Source: Candidatus Pelagibacter communis
GTDB lineage: Bacteria > Pseudomonadota > Alphaproteobacteria > Pelagibacterales > Pelagibacteraceae
DNA: 64,000 nt
Assembly (NCBI RefSeq): GCF_001179925.1
Contig: NZ_CVSF01000068.1
Coordinates: 1 to 64,000, forward strand
Direction: 5' to 3'
Under the pieces are notes generated by a model. It was not told where the DNA came from. It searched no databases and saw only the letters and a list, made by a program, of their open reading frames with translations. Position numbers and translations under genes: made by a program. Below are positions 36,263-44,591 of this stretch, in pieces; positions within the stretch are counted from its first letter, which is position 1, and each line of letters begins with the position of its first letter.

Positions 36263-37316
36263 TTATATTATCATAGGCGGTGGATGTGCAGGGCTTTCCT
36301 TAGCATATGAATTGGAGGTTCATAATAAATTAAATAATAAAACTTTAGCAATTATTGAACCAAGGCTAGAATATAAGAAAGACAAAACATGGTCTTTTTG
36401 GAAAGTAACTTCTCATAATTTTGATGATTGTGTTAAGAAAAGTTGGAAAAATTTTTCAATTAATATTCCGGGAAAGATTAATCATTTAGAATGTAATAAT
36501 TATCCCTATCAAAGTATCGATAGCGGTTTATTTTATGAAAAAATAAATATTAGATTAAAAAAAAATAAAAATATATTTTTTTTTAAAAACTTAGACGACA
36601 TTGATAAAAAAAATTCTTTTATCTTTAATAGTGTTCCGGAAATAAAAAAAAATCATCTCAATCTTTGGCAACATTTTTGTGGGATAGAAATTGAAACAGA
36701 AAAAAATTACTTTGATGATAGTATTTTTAATTTAATGGATTTTGATTGTGAGCAAAGAGAAAGTGTTCATTTTTTTTATACTCTTCCTTATTCAAAAAAT
36801 AAAGCTTTAGTAGAAACTACTTGGTTATCAAGAATGAACGATAATTCTCAAAAAGACTATGATAATCAATTAAAAAATTATTTAGAAAATCATTTAAATT
36901 TAAAAGATTATAAAATTTCTTATAAGGAAGAAGGTGCTATTCCTTTATTTTACCCAGCTAATAAGGAAATAAAGAGTCAAATTAATATTGGTACAGCTGG
37001 AGGAATGACTCGGTTAAGTACGGGATATACTTTTTTAAACATTCAAGAACACAGCAAATATATCAGAAAAAATATTGAAAACATTTCTAATGTTAAAAAA
37101 TATGAAATTCATAAAAAATATCAATTTTTAGACGAGATATTTTTGAGAGTTCTTGATAAGCATCCAGAAAAAATGTCTAATATATTTTTCGATATGTTTA
37201 GGGCTTCACCTAAGACTGTTATAAAATTTTTATCTAATAAAAGTAATTTTTTTGAAGATTTATCTATAATATTTAAAATGCCAAAATTAATGTTTATAAA
37301 AGCATTATTTTACTAA
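36249..37316 (+). CDS. crtY: Lycopene beta-cyclase
   Basis: Cyclises lycopene to beta-carotene. The 355-residue flavoprotein begins with DYIIIGGGCAGLSLAYEL, then KTWSFWKV, the conserved middle GAIPLFYPA, and NIGTAGGMTRLSTGYTFLNIQ, all of the CrtY/CrtL family. The start overlaps crtB by 14 bases. It is very AT- and Lys/Asn-rich. blh follows after 12 bases. Confidence 0.94.
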   Translation: MKEFDYIIIGGGCAGLSLAYELEVHNKLNNKTLAIIEPRLEYKKDKTWSFWKVTSHNFDDCVKKSWKNFSINIPGKINHLECNNYPYQSIDSGLFYEKINIRLKKNKNIFFFKNLDDIDKKNSFIFNSVPEIKKNHLNLWQHFCGIEIETEKNYFDDSIFNLMDFDCEQRESVHFFYTLPYSKNKALVETTWLSRMNDNSQKDYDNQLKNYLENHLNLKDYKISYKEEGAIPLFYPANKEIKSQINIGTAGGMTRLSTGYTFLNIQEHSKYIRKNIENISNVKKYEIHKKYQFLDEIFLRVLDKHPEKMSNIFFDMFRASPKTVIKFLSNKSNFFEDLSIIFKMPKLMFIKALFY

Positions 37317-37328
37317 ATAAAAACATAA

Positions 37329-38264
37329 ATGAATAATCAAATTAAAAGAATTAATACAAATCACTCTTTCATTTTTTTTTTATTTTGTAATATTTTTTCT
37401 TTAATAACTTTTAATGGTAATTATTTTTTCTTTTCTCCACTAATTTGTCTATTCTTAATTTTAAGTATTGGTGTATCTCATGGTTCTCTAGATAATTTTA
37501 AAGGAAAAAAACTTTTTCAAGTTCTTGGAATCAAAAATTTTTATATGTTTTATTTTTCTTATATTGCTATATCTTTAACTATAATAGTTTTGTGGATTTT
37601 AATTCCTACAATTTCTTTGGTAATCTTTTTAATCATAGCTTCATATCATTTTGGAAAGGAAGATACTCAATTTTTGATTAATGAAAATTCATACTTTAAT
37701 CAATTCTTATTTTTTCTAAAAGGATGCTTGGTAATTTTAGCTCCTTTATATTTCCACTTTGATGAAACGATTTTCTTATTTAAATTATTGCTTATCGAAA
37801 ATGAGATTTTCTATGAATTTTTAAATTTAGTTGAAAAAAATAAAATTGTACTTTTTGGGATTATTTTAAGCACTTTATCCAGTATTTTATTATTTATTAA
37901 AAACTTTGAATTTAAAAAAATGACAATCTTTCTAGACTATTTTTCAATCTTAATAGTAAATTACTATTTCTCACCTTTAGCTGCATTTACAATTTATTTT
38001 TGTTTTTTACACTCTATAAGACATAGTATTTCTTTAATTTCAGAACTTGATCAGAATAACTTAAAAAATGGATTAAAATTATTCATTAAAAAAGCTCTAC
38101 CATTAACAATACTAACCGCTACCTTTTGTTTAATCGGCCTTTATATACTTAATAATTCATACAATTTTGATAACTCCGTTGTCAAAGTAATATTTATAGG
38201 TTTGGCGTCTTTAACCTTTCCACATATATTGCTCGAATATTTAATTGAAAAAAATGAAAAATAA
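37329..38264 (+). CDS. blh: Beta-carotene 15,15'-dioxygenase, Brp/Blh family
   Basis: Membrane enzyme cleaving beta-carotene into two retinal molecules, the proteorhodopsin chromophore. The 311-residue protein has about eight hydrophobic helices and the family His residues in IGVSHGSLDNFKG, IASYHFGKEDTQF and FCFLHSIRHS, consistent with iron ligands. It closes the crtI-crtB-crtY-blh set, and its last 11 bases overlap the ispH start. A rhodopsin gene is not in this window. Confidence 0.93.
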   Translation: MNNQIKRINTNHSFIFFLFCNIFSLITFNGNYFFFSPLICLFLILSIGVSHGSLDNFKGKKLFQVLGIKNFYMFYFSYIAISLTIIVLWILIPTISLVIFLIIASYHFGKEDTQFLINENSYFNQFLFFLKGCLVILAPLYFHFDETIFLFKLLLIENEIFYEFLNLVEKNKIVLFGIILSTLSSILLFIKNFEFKKMTIFLDYFSILIVNYYFSPLAAFTIYFCFLHSIRHSISLISELDQNNLKNGLKLFIKKALPLTILTATFCLIGLYILNNSYNFDNSVVKVIFIGLASLTFPHILLEYLIEKNEK

Positions 38265-39198
38265 AGAGTTAAAAATATTATTATCTGCTCCTAGAGGCTT
38301 TTGTGCTGGTGTTGAAAGAGCAATAGAAATTGTTGAAAAATCAATTGAGAAATATGGTGCTCCAGTTTATGTTCGCCATGAAATTGTTCATAATAAATTT
38401 GTAGTTGATGATTTGAGAAACAAAGGAGCAATCTTTGTTGAAGAATTAGAGGAAATAAAAGATAAATCAAGACCAGTAATTTTTTCAGCGCATGGAGTTC
38501 CTAAAAAAATACCTGAAGATGCTAAAAATTATAAAATGACTTATGTTGATGCAACATGCCCGTTAGTATCCAAAGTACACAGAGAAGCTGAAAACCTTTA
38601 CAAAGCTGGGTATCATTTAATTTTAATAGGCCATCAAAATCATCCTGAGGTAATTGGAACAATGGGTCAATTGCCAAAAGGTTCGATTGATCTAATTCAA
38701 AACGAAGATGAAGCCAAACAATACAATTTTGAAAAAGATAAAAAGATTGCTTTCGTGACTCAAACTACTTTGTCTGTAGATGATACAAAAGATATTATTC
38801 AAGTCTTAAAAAAAAGACATCCAGAAATAAGAGGGCCTTCTAAAAAGGATATATGCTATGCAACAACTAATAGACAAATGGCCGTTAAAAATATTGCAAA
38901 AAAATGTGATTTATTTTTTGTTATTGGTAGTAGAAATTCATCTAATTCTGTTAGATTAGTTGAAGTTGCAAAAAAATCAGGTTGTGAAAATTCATTACTA
39001 ATTCATTCTCAAAGTGAAATTCCTTATGACTTGATCGAAAAGTCAAATATTATCGGTATATCATCTGGGGCTTCAGCACCTGAGATTTTAGTTGATAATT
39101 TCATCAACGAATTAAAACATAGATTTATAGTGTCTATAGATGAAGTAGAAATAATTAAAGAAAATGTAGTGTTCAAAGTTCCAAAAAAACTAAATTAA
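38254..39198 (+). CDS. ispH: 4-hydroxy-3-methylbut-2-enyl diphosphate reductase (IspH/LytB)
   Basis: Last enzyme of the MEP pathway, making IPP and DMAPP with a 4Fe-4S cluster. The 314-residue protein has the three cluster Cys regions RGFCAGVERAIE (Cys17), DATCPLVSKVHRE and KDICYATTNRQ, plus VRHEIVHNK and IGHQNHPEV with the substrate His residues. I chose the ATG at 38254; a TTG lies three codons upstream. Overlap with blh suggests that retinal and precursor synthesis are read together. Confidence 0.96.
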   Translation: MKNKELKILLSAPRGFCAGVERAIEIVEKSIEKYGAPVYVRHEIVHNKFVVDDLRNKGAIFVEELEEIKDKSRPVIFSAHGVPKKIPEDAKNYKMTYVDATCPLVSKVHREAENLYKAGYHLILIGHQNHPEVIGTMGQLPKGSIDLIQNEDEAKQYNFEKDKKIAFVTQTTLSVDDTKDIIQVLKKRHPEIRGPSKKDICYATTNRQMAVKNIAKKCDLFFVIGSRNSSNSVRLVEVAKKSGCENSLLIHSQSEIPYDLIEKSNIIGISSGASAPEILVDNFINELKHRFIVSIDEVEIIKENVVFKVPKKLN

Positions 39199-40164
39199 AT
39201 GGCTGTTTATACAAAGATAAATAAGAAGGATATCACGTATATTAGTAAAAAATTTAAAAATCAAAAATTTTTAAGTTTTAAAGGCATAAAACAAGGAATT
39301 GAAAATACTAATTATTTATTAAAATCTAATACTGATAAATTTATATTAACTATTTTCGAAAAAAGAGTTCTAAAAAAGGAAATACCCTTTTTTATGAAAT
39401 TAATGGATCAATTAAACGATCTAAAGATTAGATGCCCCAAACCACTTAAAAATCATGACGGTAAATATCTATTTAAATTGAAGAATAAGGTTGCTTGTGT
39501 AGTTTCATTTCTTGATGGGAAAGATAAAAAAAACCTTAACTTAAAAAATTGTTATGATATTGGAAAAACGATTGCTCAAATGCATTCTTCTTCAAAAAAG
39601 ATTAAATTATTTAGAAAAAACTCTATGAATATAAATAATTTAAGTCCATTACTAAAAAGTATAAAGTTTAAATCAAAAAAATTTATAAATTTGGAAAAAT
39701 TTCTCAAAAACAATTTTAGAGAAATTAAAAAGGGATGGCCAAAAAAGTTACCAAATGGAATAATACATGGTGATCTTTTTATAGATAATATATTTTTTAA
39801 AAAAAATAAGATCTCAGGAATCATAGATTTTTATTTTGCTGCAAACGATTATTTTATGTATGAAATAGCAATATGTATTAACGCACTGTGTTTTGATAAA
39901 AGAAATTCACATTTTAAATTAAATAAAAAAAAGGTAAAAAATTTAATTAGAGGATATGAAAGTGTTAAAAAAATCTCAGAAATTGAAAAAAGATCATTAA
40001 ATATTTTATGTCGAGCTGCTGCAATGAGATATCTGCTCACTAGACTTTACGATTACACAAATACTCCAAAAACCGCTTTGATAAAGATTAAAGATCCAAG
40101 AGAATATTATCAAAAACTAACAATTCATAATAATTTAAAAAAATATAAAGACTATTTAATTTAA
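39199..40164 (+). CDS. thrB: Homoserine kinase (ThrB2, aminoglycoside-phosphotransferase fold)
   Basis: Phosphorylates homoserine for threonine synthesis. The 321-residue protein is of the APH-like type common in Alphaproteobacteria, not the GHMP type. Motifs include GIKQGIENTNYLL, the catalytic IHGDLFIDNIFF and ISGIIDFYFAANDYFMYEIA (DFG-like Asp). Its start directly abuts the ispH stop, and its stop shares a base with rnhA. Threonine synthase is encoded nearby on the other strand (about 41.1-42.5 kb). Confidence 0.92.
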   Translation: MAVYTKINKKDITYISKKFKNQKFLSFKGIKQGIENTNYLLKSNTDKFILTIFEKRVLKKEIPFFMKLMDQLNDLKIRCPKPLKNHDGKYLFKLKNKVACVVSFLDGKDKKNLNLKNCYDIGKTIAQMHSSSKKIKLFRKNSMNINNLSPLLKSIKFKSKKFINLEKFLKNNFREIKKGWPKKLPNGIIHGDLFIDNIFFKKNKISGIIDFYFAANDYFMYEIAICINALCFDKRNSHFKLNKKKVKNLIRGYESVKKISEIEKRSLNILCRAAAMRYLLTRLYDYTNTPKTALIKIKDPREYYQKLTIHNNLKKYKDYLI

Positions 40165-40586
40165 TGATTAAAATTTATACTGACGGTTCATGTATTGGAA
40201 ATCCGGGTAAAGGTGGTTGGGCAGCAATTATATTAAATGATGGAAAAAAAACTGAAATAAAAGGAAGTGAAAAAGATACAACAAATAATCAAATGGAATT
40301 ATTAGCGCCTATTAAAGCTCTTAAAGAAATTCCAAAAGGTAGCAAAGTTAAAATTTTTACAGACTCTAAATATGTAAAGTCCGGAATAACAGAATGGATA
40401 CATAATTGGAAAAAAAATGGTTGGAAAACTGCAAACAAAAAAGAAGTAAGCAATAAAGCACTTTGGGCAGAACTAGATCTACTAAATAATGAGTTTGAAA
40501 TAAGTTGGAACTGGGTAAAAGCCCATTCAACTGATGAATTAAATAATGAAGTAGATTTACTCGCTAAAGATGCTGCCAATTTATAG
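40164..40586 (+). CDS. rnhA: Ribonuclease HI
   Basis: Degrades RNA of RNA-DNA hybrids. The 140-residue protein has all four catalytic acidic residues: IYTDGSCIGNPG (Asp7), TTNNQMELLAPI (Glu), IFTDSKYVKSG (Asp) and NEVDLLAKDAA (Asp), plus the basic handle WIHNWKKNGWKTANKK. Last of the crtI-to-rnhA run; a GC-rich hairpin follows it. Confidence 0.97.
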   Translation: MIKIYTDGSCIGNPGKGGWAAIILNDGKKTEIKGSEKDTTNNQMELLAPIKALKEIPKGSKVKIFTDSKYVKSGITEWIHNWKKNGWKTANKKEVSNKALWAELDLLNNEFEISWNWVKAHSTDELNNEVDLLAKDAANL

Positions 40587-40587
40587 T

Positions 40588-40615
40588 TGGGGCACCTGGC
40601 AACAGAACTGCCCTA
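40588..40615. other. GC-rich hairpin between convergent rnhA and peroxiredoxin genes
   Basis: TGGGGCA (40588-40594) pairs with TGCCCTA (40609-40615) as a 7-bp stem with one G-U pair and a 14-base loop. The 30-base gap is far richer in G and C than its surroundings. No U run follows on either strand. It may end both transcripts, be a small RNA part or a protein site; the function is unknown. Confidence 0.5.
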
Positions 40616-40616
40616 C

Positions 40617-41105
40617 CTAGATTAGATTATTTAATAAGTTCTCTGCTGAAGTTAAACCACATTCTTTAGTTTCTTTTTCAACATGAATATTAATAATTGT
40701 GAAATTTTCAATCACCATTAAATAACGATTTGATCTAATCCCCATTCCTTTTGCATTACGATCAACTTCTGCTCCGATTGCTTTAGTAAATAACAAATAT
40801 GGATCAGATAACATTTTAATTTTATCTCCAGTATTATTAATCTCTCCCCAGCCATTCATCACATAAGGATCATTTACTGATAAACAAAATATATTTTCTA
40901 TTCCTTTTGCTTTGATTTTATCTGCATTTGCTACAAAACCTGGTAAATGAAGTTTGGAGCAAGTTGATGTAAATGCCCCAGGTAAACCAAACAAAACAAT
41001 TTTACTATTTCCTATAATTTCTCTTAATGTATTTTTTTGTGGTTCTCCATCAATGAGTTGGAAAATCTCTGTATTTGGTATTTGATCTTTTATTTTAAGT
41101 TTCAT
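40617..41105 (-). CDS. Peroxiredoxin, Prx5/AhpE-like glutaredoxin-type
   Basis: Reduces hydrogen peroxide and organic peroxides. The 162-residue protein has VLFGLPGAFTSTCSKLHLPG with the peroxidatic Cys49, and NDPYVMNGWG, RSNRYLMVIE, all of the Prx5 family. Further Cys residues (IFCLSV; KECGLT near the C-terminus) could resolve the disulfide. It overlaps thrC by 4 bases at the distal end of the cytochrome-oxidase run. Confidence 0.92.
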   Translation of the reverse strand: MKLKIKDQIPNTEIFQLIDGEPQKNTLREIIGNSKIVLFGLPGAFTSTCSKLHLPGFVANADKIKAKGIENIFCLSVNDPYVMNGWGEINNTGDKIKMLSDPYLLFTKAIGAEVDRNAKGMGIRSNRYLMVIENFTIINIHVEKETKECGLTSAENLLNNLI

Positions 41106-42475
41106 ATCGAATTCATTACATATTTTTTAACTTTTTCAATATCATTTGACAGAAGTTCAAATTTTTCTTTTCTATCATTAACATATTTAAGACTTTCTGG
41201 TAAATTTTCAGTTTTTGAAATTGCATCTTCTATTGCTTTTGGAAATTTACATGGATGTGCAGTTGACAATACAACACAATTTTTTTCCAATCCTAATTTT
41301 CGCACAGCACCAATACCCACTGCAGTATGAGGATCAACTACTATTTGATGTTCTTCATTAATTGTTTTTATCATTTCAACAGTTTCCTTTTCATCAAGCA
41401 TTTCAGATATAAAATTTTTTTTAATTTTATCTAAGTCATTTTTATCAATTTTATAAGTATTATTCTTTATTTCAGACATTACATGTTTTGTAACTTCTGA
41501 GTTACAATCTTTTACGTCGTATAAAAGCCTCTCGAAATTACTTGCTATTTGTATATCCATACTTGGAGTATTTGTTTCCTCAACTTTCTTTTGACTATAA
41601 TCGCCACCAGATATAGCTCTGTGCAGTATGTCATTTTTATTTGTAGCTACGATTAGTTTATCAATTGGAAGACCTAGTTTTTTTGCTAAGTAGCCAGCGT
41701 AAATATCACCAAAGTTTCCTGTTGGAACAGAAAAGGATAAAGGTTGACCGTTTCCAACTTTAAAGTAAGCGTAAAAATAATACACCGATTGAGCAACTAT
41801 TCTTGCCCAATTAATTGAATTTACACCTGACATATTTATTGCTTTGGAAAATTTTTCGTCATTAAACATTGCTTTTACTAAATTTTGGCAATCATCAAAA
41901 TTACCCTCCACCGCAATATTAAACACATTACTCTCCTCATGTATTGTCATTAGTCTTCTTTGCACTGGTGAAATTTTATTGTTGGGGTGTAAGACAAAAA
42001 CATTTAAATTATTTTTTCCCTTTAAAGCGTCTATGGCAGCTGCACCAGTATCGCCTGAAGTTGCAACAATTATATTAATTTTTTTTTGATCATGGCCTAA
42101 ATGATATTGGTAAAAATTACCTATTAGTTGCATTGCGATATCCTTAAAAGCAAGTGTGGGTCCATGAAATAGTTCTAATATTTTTAAATCTCCTATGTCT
42201 GAAATTTTCACAACATCCTTAGATCTGAAGTTTGAATATGATTTTGAAATAATAGAGATTAAGTCATCCTTAGACATGAAATCTCCTATGAATGGATAAA
42301 TTATTTCAGCCGCTAGATCATTATAACTAAAGTTTTTTAGATTATCTAATTCCTCTTCTTTAAATGGTTTAATTGATTTAGGTACAAATAGTCCCCCATC
42401 ATCTGCCAAACCTTTGAGGAAAACATCTTTAAATGTAAAGTTTTTCTGATTGTTTCTTGTGCTAATATAATTCAT
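41102..42475 (-). CDS. thrC: Threonine synthase
   Basis: PLP enzyme converting O-phosphohomoserine to threonine. The 457-residue protein has the N-terminal YISTRNN and FTFKDVFLKGLADDGGLFVP, the PLP Lys in FHGPTLAFKDIAMQL, ATSGDTGAAAIDALKG, and VPTGNFGDIYAGYLAKK. Length is normal for the long-type family. It abuts surf1 and overlaps the peroxiredoxin gene by 4 bases. Upstream ThrB is on the opposite strand about 1 kb away. Confidence 0.96.
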   Translation of the reverse strand: MNYISTRNNQKNFTFKDVFLKGLADDGGLFVPKSIKPFKEEELDNLKNFSYNDLAAEIIYPFIGDFMSKDDLISIISKSYSNFRSKDVVKISDIGDLKILELFHGPTLAFKDIAMQLIGNFYQYHLGHDQKKINIIVATSGDTGAAAIDALKGKNNLNVFVLHPNNKISPVQRRLMTIHEESNVFNIAVEGNFDDCQNLVKAMFNDEKFSKAINMSGVNSINWARIVAQSVYYFYAYFKVGNGQPLSFSVPTGNFGDIYAGYLAKKLGLPIDKLIVATNKNDILHRAISGGDYSQKKVEETNTPSMDIQIASNFERLLYDVKDCNSEVTKHVMSEIKNNTYKIDKNDLDKIKKNFISEMLDEKETVEMIKTINEEHQIVVDPHTAVGIGAVRKLGLEKNCVVLSTAHPCKFPKAIEDAISKTENLPESLKYVNDRKEKFELLSNDIEKVKKYVMNSI

Positions 42476-43129
42476 TTAATAATTTTTTTTTCTAAAATAT
42501 AGATATAGCAAAAGAATTGAAATCGCTAATGAAAACCATGTCATTGCATATTTTTTATGATTGTTAGAAATATTAGCTGTAATTTTTTTTGGTCTAGGAA
42601 ACTGATAATTTCCGTCTAAATATATTATATACTTAGAAAATTTTTTACCAGTAAATTTTGAAATATCTTCTCTATTCAAACTAAACCAGTAATTTTCTTT
42701 AATATCATTATCCGGTTTAAATATATTTTTTCTTCCCTGAGTTATAAGAATTCCTACTACATTATTTTGATCAAATATATTTATCTCTGGTGTATCTTTT
42801 TTTTCAAATGGTATCCATCCTCTATTAAGTAAATAATTTTCACCATCAATTAAAATCGGATTTAAAACTTCAAACCCTGGTGTTCCAGAGTCATTCAAAT
42901 TATATAAATAAATTTGTTTCTCGAAATCAACATTACCTGATGTTTTGATTTTAAGATAATTTTTTTTATTTGATTGTGTAAGTTCGACAGGAGGATTCTT
43001 TAATGAATTTTCAATTTCTAAAATGAGATTATTTTTCCAATTCAAACGAATTATCTGCCAAGTGCCTAAAGCAATAAAAACAAGTATAAAAAATATTATA
43101 AAAACTGAAAATAAAAATTTATGTTTCAA
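42476..43129 (-). CDS. SURF1-family cytochrome oxidase assembly protein
   Basis: Inner-membrane factor helping heme a insertion into oxidase subunit I. The 217-residue protein has an N-terminal transmembrane helix followed by IALGTWQIIRLNWK (SURF1 W-Q-x2-R-x2-WK motif), PGFEVLNPI, LLNRGWIPF and a C-terminal transmembrane helix (YAMTWFSLAISILLLYLYF). It directly follows ctaE in the cox cluster. Confidence 0.93.
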   Translation of the reverse strand: MKHKFLFSVFIIFFILVFIALGTWQIIRLNWKNNLILEIENSLKNPPVELTQSNKKNYLKIKTSGNVDFEKQIYLYNLNDSGTPGFEVLNPILIDGENYLLNRGWIPFEKKDTPEINIFDQNNVVGILITQGRKNIFKPDNDIKENYWFSLNREDISKFTGKKFSKYIIYLDGNYQFPRPKKITANISNNHKKYAMTWFSLAISILLLYLYFRKKNY

Positions 43130-43138
43130 GATTCAAAA

Positions 43139-43927
43139 TTAGCTTCCCCAAATATATATAGCAGCAAACAAGAATAGCCAAACTACGTCAACAAAGTGCC
43201 AGTACCATGCTGCCGCCTCAAAACCAAAGTGATGGTCTTTGTTAAAATGACCTAACTTTCCTCTCCACAAACATACAGCCAAGAAAATTGTGCCCACGAT
43301 CACATGGAAGCCATGAAATCCTGTAGCCATATAAAATACTGAACCGTATATATGATCTGAAAATGCAAATGTTGCATGATGATATTCGTAAGCTTGTAAT
43401 GCTGTAAAACAGACTCCCAAAATTACAGTTAAAACTAAGCCTTGTATAAAACTTTTTCTATCGTCTTCTAAAAGAGCATGATGGGACCATGTAACAGTTG
43501 TTCCAGATAAAAGTAATATCAAAGTATTAATTAATGGAATATCCCATGGATCAAAAGTTTCAATATCTTTTGGCGGCCACACGTTACCTACAAATTCATT
43601 TGGAAAAAGACTTACATCAAAATAGGCCCAAAACCATGCCACAAAAAACATAACCTCGGAAGCTATAAACAAAGTCATACCGTAACGATGGTGTATTTGT
43701 ACGACTGGTGTATGATGTCCTTGATGTTCTGCCTCTATCACAACATCTCTAAACCACATGTACGCTCCATAAATTAATAAAGCAAAACCTAAATACATGC
43801 CCCATGAGACACCTGAGTGAAGGTAATAAACAGAGCCTAGAGCTAATACTAAACATGAAAATGATACATATATAGGCCAAGGACTTGGGTCTACTAAGTG
43901 ATAATCGTGTTTTTTTTCACCGGACAT
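43139..43927 (-). CDS. ctaE: Cytochrome c oxidase subunit III
   Basis: Structural subunit with seven transmembrane helices in 262 residues. Family segments are HDYHLVDPSPWPI at the start, SEVMFFVAWFWAYF, WDIPLINTLILLLSGTTVTW, GFHGFHVIVGTIFL and the C-terminal FEAAAWYWHFVDVVWLFLF. It is part of the ctaC-D-B-(small)-G-E-surf1 cluster, typical of an alphaproteobacterial/mitochondrial aa3 oxidase. Confidence 0.97.
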   Translation of the reverse strand: MSGEKKHDYHLVDPSPWPIYVSFSCLVLALGSVYYLHSGVSWGMYLGFALLIYGAYMWFRDVVIEAEHQGHHTPVVQIHHRYGMTLFIASEVMFFVAWFWAYFDVSLFPNEFVGNVWPPKDIETFDPWDIPLINTLILLLSGTTVTWSHHALLEDDRKSFIQGLVLTVILGVCFTALQAYEYHHATFAFSDHIYGSVFYMATGFHGFHVIVGTIFLAVCLWRGKLGHFNKDHHFGFEAAAWYWHFVDVVWLFLFAAIYIWGS

Positions 43928-43935
43928 TTTTTGAA

Positions 43936-44469
43936 TTATGATTGTTTATAGTAATCTGTCGAGAAAAAAGTATACGACATAGTTACATCCTCTAAATTTT
44001 TTGTTGTAGGATCATTAACCATTTCGGGATCTAAATAAAAAGTCATAATATAAGTTGCTTTTTCTCCAGCTTTTAATTCCTGTTTTTCAAAGCAAAAACA
44101 TCCCAATTTACTATAATATTTTCCAAAACTTGATGGTGAAACATTAAAACTTGCAACACCTGCTGTGGACACATTACTATAATTTTCCACTTCAAATTCA
44201 ATCTTGTTTACTTGCCCTACTTTAACATCAATAACGTTTGTTTTCGCCTTAAAATCCCATGGTAAATTATTTACATTGGTATCAAATCTAACACTAACTA
44301 CTTTATTCAAAACTATTTTAGGAGCTTTATTTGAAATTTGAGTAGTTCCACCAAAACCAGTTACTCTACAAAATAAATCATACAGAGGAACCGCTGCATA
44401 AGATAATCCGAGCATGATACAAAAAATTCCTGCTAATATTAATGGAGTTAAGTTTTTTTTCTGAATCAT
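43936..44469 (-). CDS. ctaG: Cytochrome c oxidase assembly protein CtaG (Cox11)
   Basis: Copper chaperone that delivers Cu to the CuB centre of subunit I. The 177-residue protein has one N-terminal helix (LAGIFCIMLGLSYAAVPLYDLFCRVTGFGG region) and a periplasmic beta domain with the copper motif CFCFEKQ and YIMTFYLDPEM. It overlaps the preceding small gene by an ATGA. Confidence 0.95.
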   Translation of the reverse strand: MIQKKNLTPLILAGIFCIMLGLSYAAVPLYDLFCRVTGFGGTTQISNKAPKIVLNKVVSVRFDTNVNNLPWDFKAKTNVIDVKVGQVNKIEFEVENYSNVSTAGVASFNVSPSSFGKYYSKLGCFCFEKQELKAGEKATYIMTFYLDPEMVNDPTTKNLEDVTMSYTFFSTDYYKQS

Positions 44470-44591
44470 ATATTTCTATCAAATACACCTGTATTATATA
44501 AAGTAAAGAAGAAAAGAAAAATCATAAAAGCGATTATTGCTAAAGCCGTAAATATATTTTTTTTTTTTGTCTTTTTATCTGGTGTTATCAT
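44466..44591 (-). CDS. 41-residue single-helix protein between ctaB and ctaG (CoxF-like)
   Basis: Too short for most gene finders, but its signals are sound. The ATG overlaps the ctaB stop as ATGA (44588-44591), and its TGA overlaps the ctaG ATG as ATGA (44466-44469). It reads MITPDKKTKKKNIFTALAII, then FMIFLFFFTLYNTGVF and DRNI: a Lys-rich cytoplasmic end and one transmembrane helix. Many Alphaproteobacteria have a small membrane protein (CoxF) at this exact place, probably for oxidase assembly. A run of 12 A in the coding strand makes the frame sensitive to sequencing slips, but the frame as given is intact. Confidence 0.82.
   Translation of the reverse strand: MITPDKKTKKKNIFTALAIIAFMIFLFFFTLYNTGVFDRNI

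Noticed and set aside
33951-38264. Proteorhodopsin gene within the retinal cluster
   Set aside because: No seven-helix protein with a retinal-binding Lys helix is present; blh is a membrane protein but matches Brp/Blh.
40588-40615. Standard Rho-independent terminator
   Set aside because: The stem is convincing but no U run follows on either strand, so I list it only as a hairpin of unknown use.
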